Origin: Isochrysis galbana
Taxonomy: Eukaryota; Haptophyta; Isochrysidales; Isochrysidaceae
DNA: 64,000 nt
NCBI GenBank assembly: GCA_018136815.1
Contig: CM030937.1
Span: 1,033,053-1,097,052 of the forward strand
Reading direction: 5' to 3'
The position numbers were made by a program, and so were the translations under genes. Of this stretch, positions 60,737 to 64,000 are shown in pieces; positions within the stretch are counted from its first letter, which is position 1; every line of letters starts with the position of its first letter. Below the pieces are notes generated by a model. It searched no databases and had not been told where the DNA came from. It saw nothing but the letters and a program-made list of their open reading frames with translations.

Positions 60737-61765
60737 ATGTCGGCTGCGCGATTGAGGCAGCTGCCCTCGGCGGGCCGCACTGCTCTCGCGTCTGCCCCGA
60801 GGCTCGGCCGGCGAGCGGGCTGCGCGAGCAACTCTCTCGCCTTCTCCACTACCTACTATGACTCGCAGTCTGGCCAGCACGTGCAGCGGCTTGACGGAGT
60901 TCGGCTGCATGAGCTCTCGCTCGGCTCAGCCGCCTCACCAAAGTCTCCCGCGGAGCTCACTGAGCCCGACGAGCAGGAAATCGGCGCACGAGTCGCAAGC
61001 TTTGAGATGCCGCTCTCTACGCTGCCCACTCGGGCAGGTGCGGGTGTGCCACTTGCATATGCACGACTGTCTGAGGAACAGCACACGACTGAGTCTGTTG
61101 AGCGCTGTCTGAAACTCGGTGTTGGGGCATCGCTAAGCCTCAAAGTGGGCGTTGGATTGGGTGCAGACGCTCCCATAACCAAGGTAATTCGTTTCGCAGA
61201 GCAAGCCGCAGAAGTCAGCCGAACACCAGCCAGTCTTCCTATACGCGTCTGCTTGCTCGATGCCCTTTCGCATGAGTCTCCTGGCAGAGTAGAGCTCGTG
61301 TGCGCCAAGCTAGCAGACGCAGGAGTGAGCGTCCTGACTCTAAGCAGTGAAGACGAACACACGGATTGCGAGGCGTTAGACGACCTCATAGAAGCACTTC
61401 TTCTGGCAGATGTGGAGGGTACGCCGATGCAAGATCGGGTACGCCCTTCTCTTCAGCAACTGCCACACAAGAATTGGCAGGGCTCACTACCCTAGACCTT
61501 GGGAAGAAGGGGCTGAGTGTGGCCACTGCTTAAGCTGCGCATCTACATTTCTAATGACTACTTTCCGCCCTTCCCTGTCCGCCCATCCCAGATCGGATTC
61601 CGCTCTCCCGTAGGAGGTGAGACCGGAGAGCGCCTCTGTGCTCACGCTATGTCTTTGGGCGTTCGCAACTTTGATACAAGCCTTGCCGTAGCTGAGCGAG
61701 CGCCACCTCATCCGGCCAAACTTGCCAAGCTTGCCAAAGACCTTAAGCTCGATCTGCAATGCTGA
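60737..61765 (+). CDS. HMG-CoA-lyase-like TIM-barrel protein, probably catalytically degenerate, mitochondrial
   Basis: Two exons, 60737-61438 and 61592-61765, phase-0 intron of 153 bp (GTACGC...CCCAG). 876 nt, 291 aa. The start is an arginine-rich, acid-free presequence of about 38 residues (MSAARLRQLPSAGRTALASA), so a mitochondrial location is likely. The later half follows HMG-CoA lyase: IRVCLLDALSHESPGRVELVCAKLADAGVSVLTL...DDLIEALL, then HAMSLGVRNFDTSLA (compare LGVRTFDSSVAG). The catalytic features are missing: the R-D motif after the first strand, the metal-binding H-x-H-D-T (here IGFRSP) and the G-loop cysteine. It may be a pseudo-enzyme. The family call is moderate because the N-terminal half is weak. 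Confidence 0.5.
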
Positions 61766-62504
61766 AATCAGATAGGCAATGGCATAGCTGAGCTTTCGAC
61801 GGGCAGCGCTGAGCAGCCATACGCTTTGCTAGCCTCACCGTGATGGTGGATATGCATCACCTTCTCCTTGACATGCTCCATTGAAGCGAGACTTCACTGC
61901 GAATTTGGCATAAGCTCACACCGAAGCCTATTCGAGTGTGGTGTGAATGGACCAGCAGCATCACATGATGTTGTCCATCAACCATCAATGTGCATGTTGT
62001 CCACTAGGATCCACTTGTTTCCTGATCCTTGTGTGCACTAGCTCTAGAGCTAGAGCGTGAGGAAACAACAAAAAGAGAGACTTGGTAGATGTCGGGGAGC
62101 TTCAGGGGCTGGTTGCCGATCAACTCTTCCAGCAAACACTGAGCGATGCTCATCGGTCATTGGTCATCGGGCCTGATGACTAATGACAAATGATGCGGCA
62201 GAGCGCGCCCGGCATTGATTCGAAGTTGGGCTCTCCGGGCGGGCCCTTCTCAGCGGCATCATTGTTCAATCAATGGGCCCGTAGATGGTAGATGGCTGAT
62301 GTCGACGAGGTTTCAGCGCGCGGCTTGCCCGATTGGCGTGGCTCTCCGTCCGGACGGCCCCTGTGTATTTGGTGTGTCTGGTGGGGTCTTCCATCCAGAT
62401 GGATCGTCGAAAACGGGCACGCACCGCGCCCGGTCTCCATTTTTGAAGTTGAGATTTTTTGAGCCTTTTGCGACTTTAGACTTTAGCGTCTTTACTCATA
62501 TTTT
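61766..62504. other. Intergenic, nothing recognised
   Basis: About 740 bases. There are ATCGG/TCATTGG repeats at 62150-62175 and GCTCTAGAGCTAGAGC at 62041-62056, but no supported gene. Confidence 0.4.
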
Positions 62505-62686
62505 GAATACGTTTTGTTGTATGTGGGGGCCCAAGGAGGGGATCTGGGTCCCAAGCAGGAGTCACGGCTATGTGCTTGTGTGCTTGTTGGGTGTGCTGGG
62601 AACTTCCTACTGAAAAATCCTCAAATTTCCTCGACCTTGAGATGGTCGGCTTTTTTACCCGTGAAGAATTCTGTTTGACCGCCCTA
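62505..62686 (+). repeat. Repeat family G, second copy
   Basis: Counterpart of 119-307, ending TGTTTGACCGCCCTA. Confidence 0.75.
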
Positions 62687-63441
<755 letters not shown>

Positions 63442-63501
63442 GACGAACTCTCTTTCCTCTCCTCTCCTCGCCCCCCTCCCCTCCCCCTCCCCACCCCCTC
63501 C

Positions 63502-64000
63502 ATGCGAGGCCTGCTCCTCACACTGCTGGCGTGTGCGGAGGCGCAGCCAGTGGAAGAAGTGGCAGGCAGCTCATGCGCCGCCGCTCAGCCCCTCGGGCTC
63601 GAGCTCTCCCCCTCTGGCTATTCCTATACCATCTCCTCCACTGAGGGGGGTGTGGGGCCTCCAGGGATGGACCATCCAGCCACCTGCCCTAATACCTACT
63701 TCTCAGGCGTGGGAGCAGTCTTCTGGCTCCGGCTGGAAGACGTCCGACCCGCTGAGCGCCTCACCGTGCTCACCTGCGGATTCGACACGGACCTCTCGCT
63801 CTGGAGAGGCAGCTGCGCTAACCTGACAATGGTCGGCTGCTCGGGAGACAGCGACACGCCCACGGCATGCCCAGTCTCGTACTACTCGTTCCTCGATGGG
63901 GTCGAGCTGGTGGATGGGGAGCAGTATTATATCGTCGTTGGTGGCTACCAGGGGGAGACAGGCTCGGCGAGCGTCAACGTCACGTACACAGAACTATCGC
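63502..64000 (+). CDS. Secreted/cell-surface protein with PPC-like domain, 5' part
   Basis: An open frame runs from ATG 63502 to the window end (166 codons, no stop). It has a signal peptide (MRGLLLTLLACAEA), then a beta-rich domain with TCPNTYFSGVGAVFWLRLE, LTVLTCGFDTDLSLWRGSC, ANLTMVGCSGD and GEQYYIVVGGYQGETGSASVNV. This C...DT.L...G.C...C..D...Y.I.V.G pattern is that of bacterial-type pre-peptidase C-terminal (PPC) domains, which occur as repeats in many algal surface proteins. N-glycosylation sites (NLT, NVT) fit secretion. The rest of the gene is outside the window. Confidence 0.7.
   Translation, partial: MRGLLLTLLACAEAQPVEEVAGSSCAAAQPLGLELSPSGYSYTISSTEGGVGPPGMDHPATCPNTYFSGVGAVFWLRLEDVRPAERLTVLTCGFDTDLSLWRGSCANLTMVGCSGDSDTPTACPVSYYSFLDGVELVDGEQYYIVVGGYQGETGSASVNVTYTELS

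Overview
This window is nuclear DNA from a eukaryotic alga, most likely a haptophyte or another alga with a red-lineage secondary plastid. The evidence is: spliceosomal introns of about 100-250 bp with mostly GTG-type donors; a nuclear gene for a bacterial-type translation initiation factor IF-1 with a signal peptide ending in an S-A-F motif, as in secondary plastid targeting; GC-rich single-exon and few-exon genes; and a large load of transposons, microsatellites and homopolymers. There is one 100-base assembly gap (42901-43000). No sequence search was run. All family names come from reading motifs in the translations.

Gene layout. Left part: an intact hAT DNA transposon (458-3344), plastid IF-1 (3641-4048), a mosaic of mobile elements (4737-8180), and a Vms1/ANKZF1-type ribosome quality-control protein (8366-11641). 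Middle-left: repeats (12062-13920), then a divergent pair of a prolyl-4-hydroxylase-TPR protein (14904-16562, minus) and a coiled-coil protein (16677-17435, plus). Next come a four-exon SURNod19-family secreted protein (18627-20433, minus) and the divergent pair PPCS (21387-22421, minus) / ABCC transporter (22807-27528, plus). Centre: a repeat-dense stretch (27529-33600), then the divergent pair dymeclin (33622-36617, minus, six exons) / Vma12-TMEM199 (36900-37788, plus). Right part: an ER-resident six-domain ShKT protein ending in KDEL (40419-41481, minus), nested repeats around the gap (42441-45740), a dihydrodiol-dehydrogenase-like oxidoreductase (45944-47123, minus), and an MFSD4-type transporter (49387-51090, plus). 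More repeats follow (51642-54865), then XPF/ERCC4 in seven exons (55342-59982, minus), a degenerate HMG-CoA-lyase-like protein (60737-61765, plus), and the start of a secreted PPC-like protein that runs off the end (63502-64000).

The host genes are mainly housekeeping: protein quality control, the secretory pathway (dymeclin, V-ATPase assembly, P4H, ShKT-KDEL), CoA synthesis, DNA repair, transport and plastid translation. Several neighbours are head-to-head and probably share promoters. Exon models were built by hand from GT/AG sites, reading frame and family expectation. All coding lengths come out as multiples of three.

The most unusual material is the mobile DNA. One family (called family B here) shares terminal sequences AACTAAGTTTATACTTGG and GACTATTAAAAGGTTTA. 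Four copies are flanked by 16-19 bp target duplications, and one has an empty-site comparison inside the window. Most copies carry a chain of GC-rich hairpins; one instead carries a protein-coding segment of unknown family. Family A shares a core with family B. Several foldback/MITE-like elements share two recurrent terminal motifs (TTGACGGAACGCGAC and TAGGGCGGTCAA).
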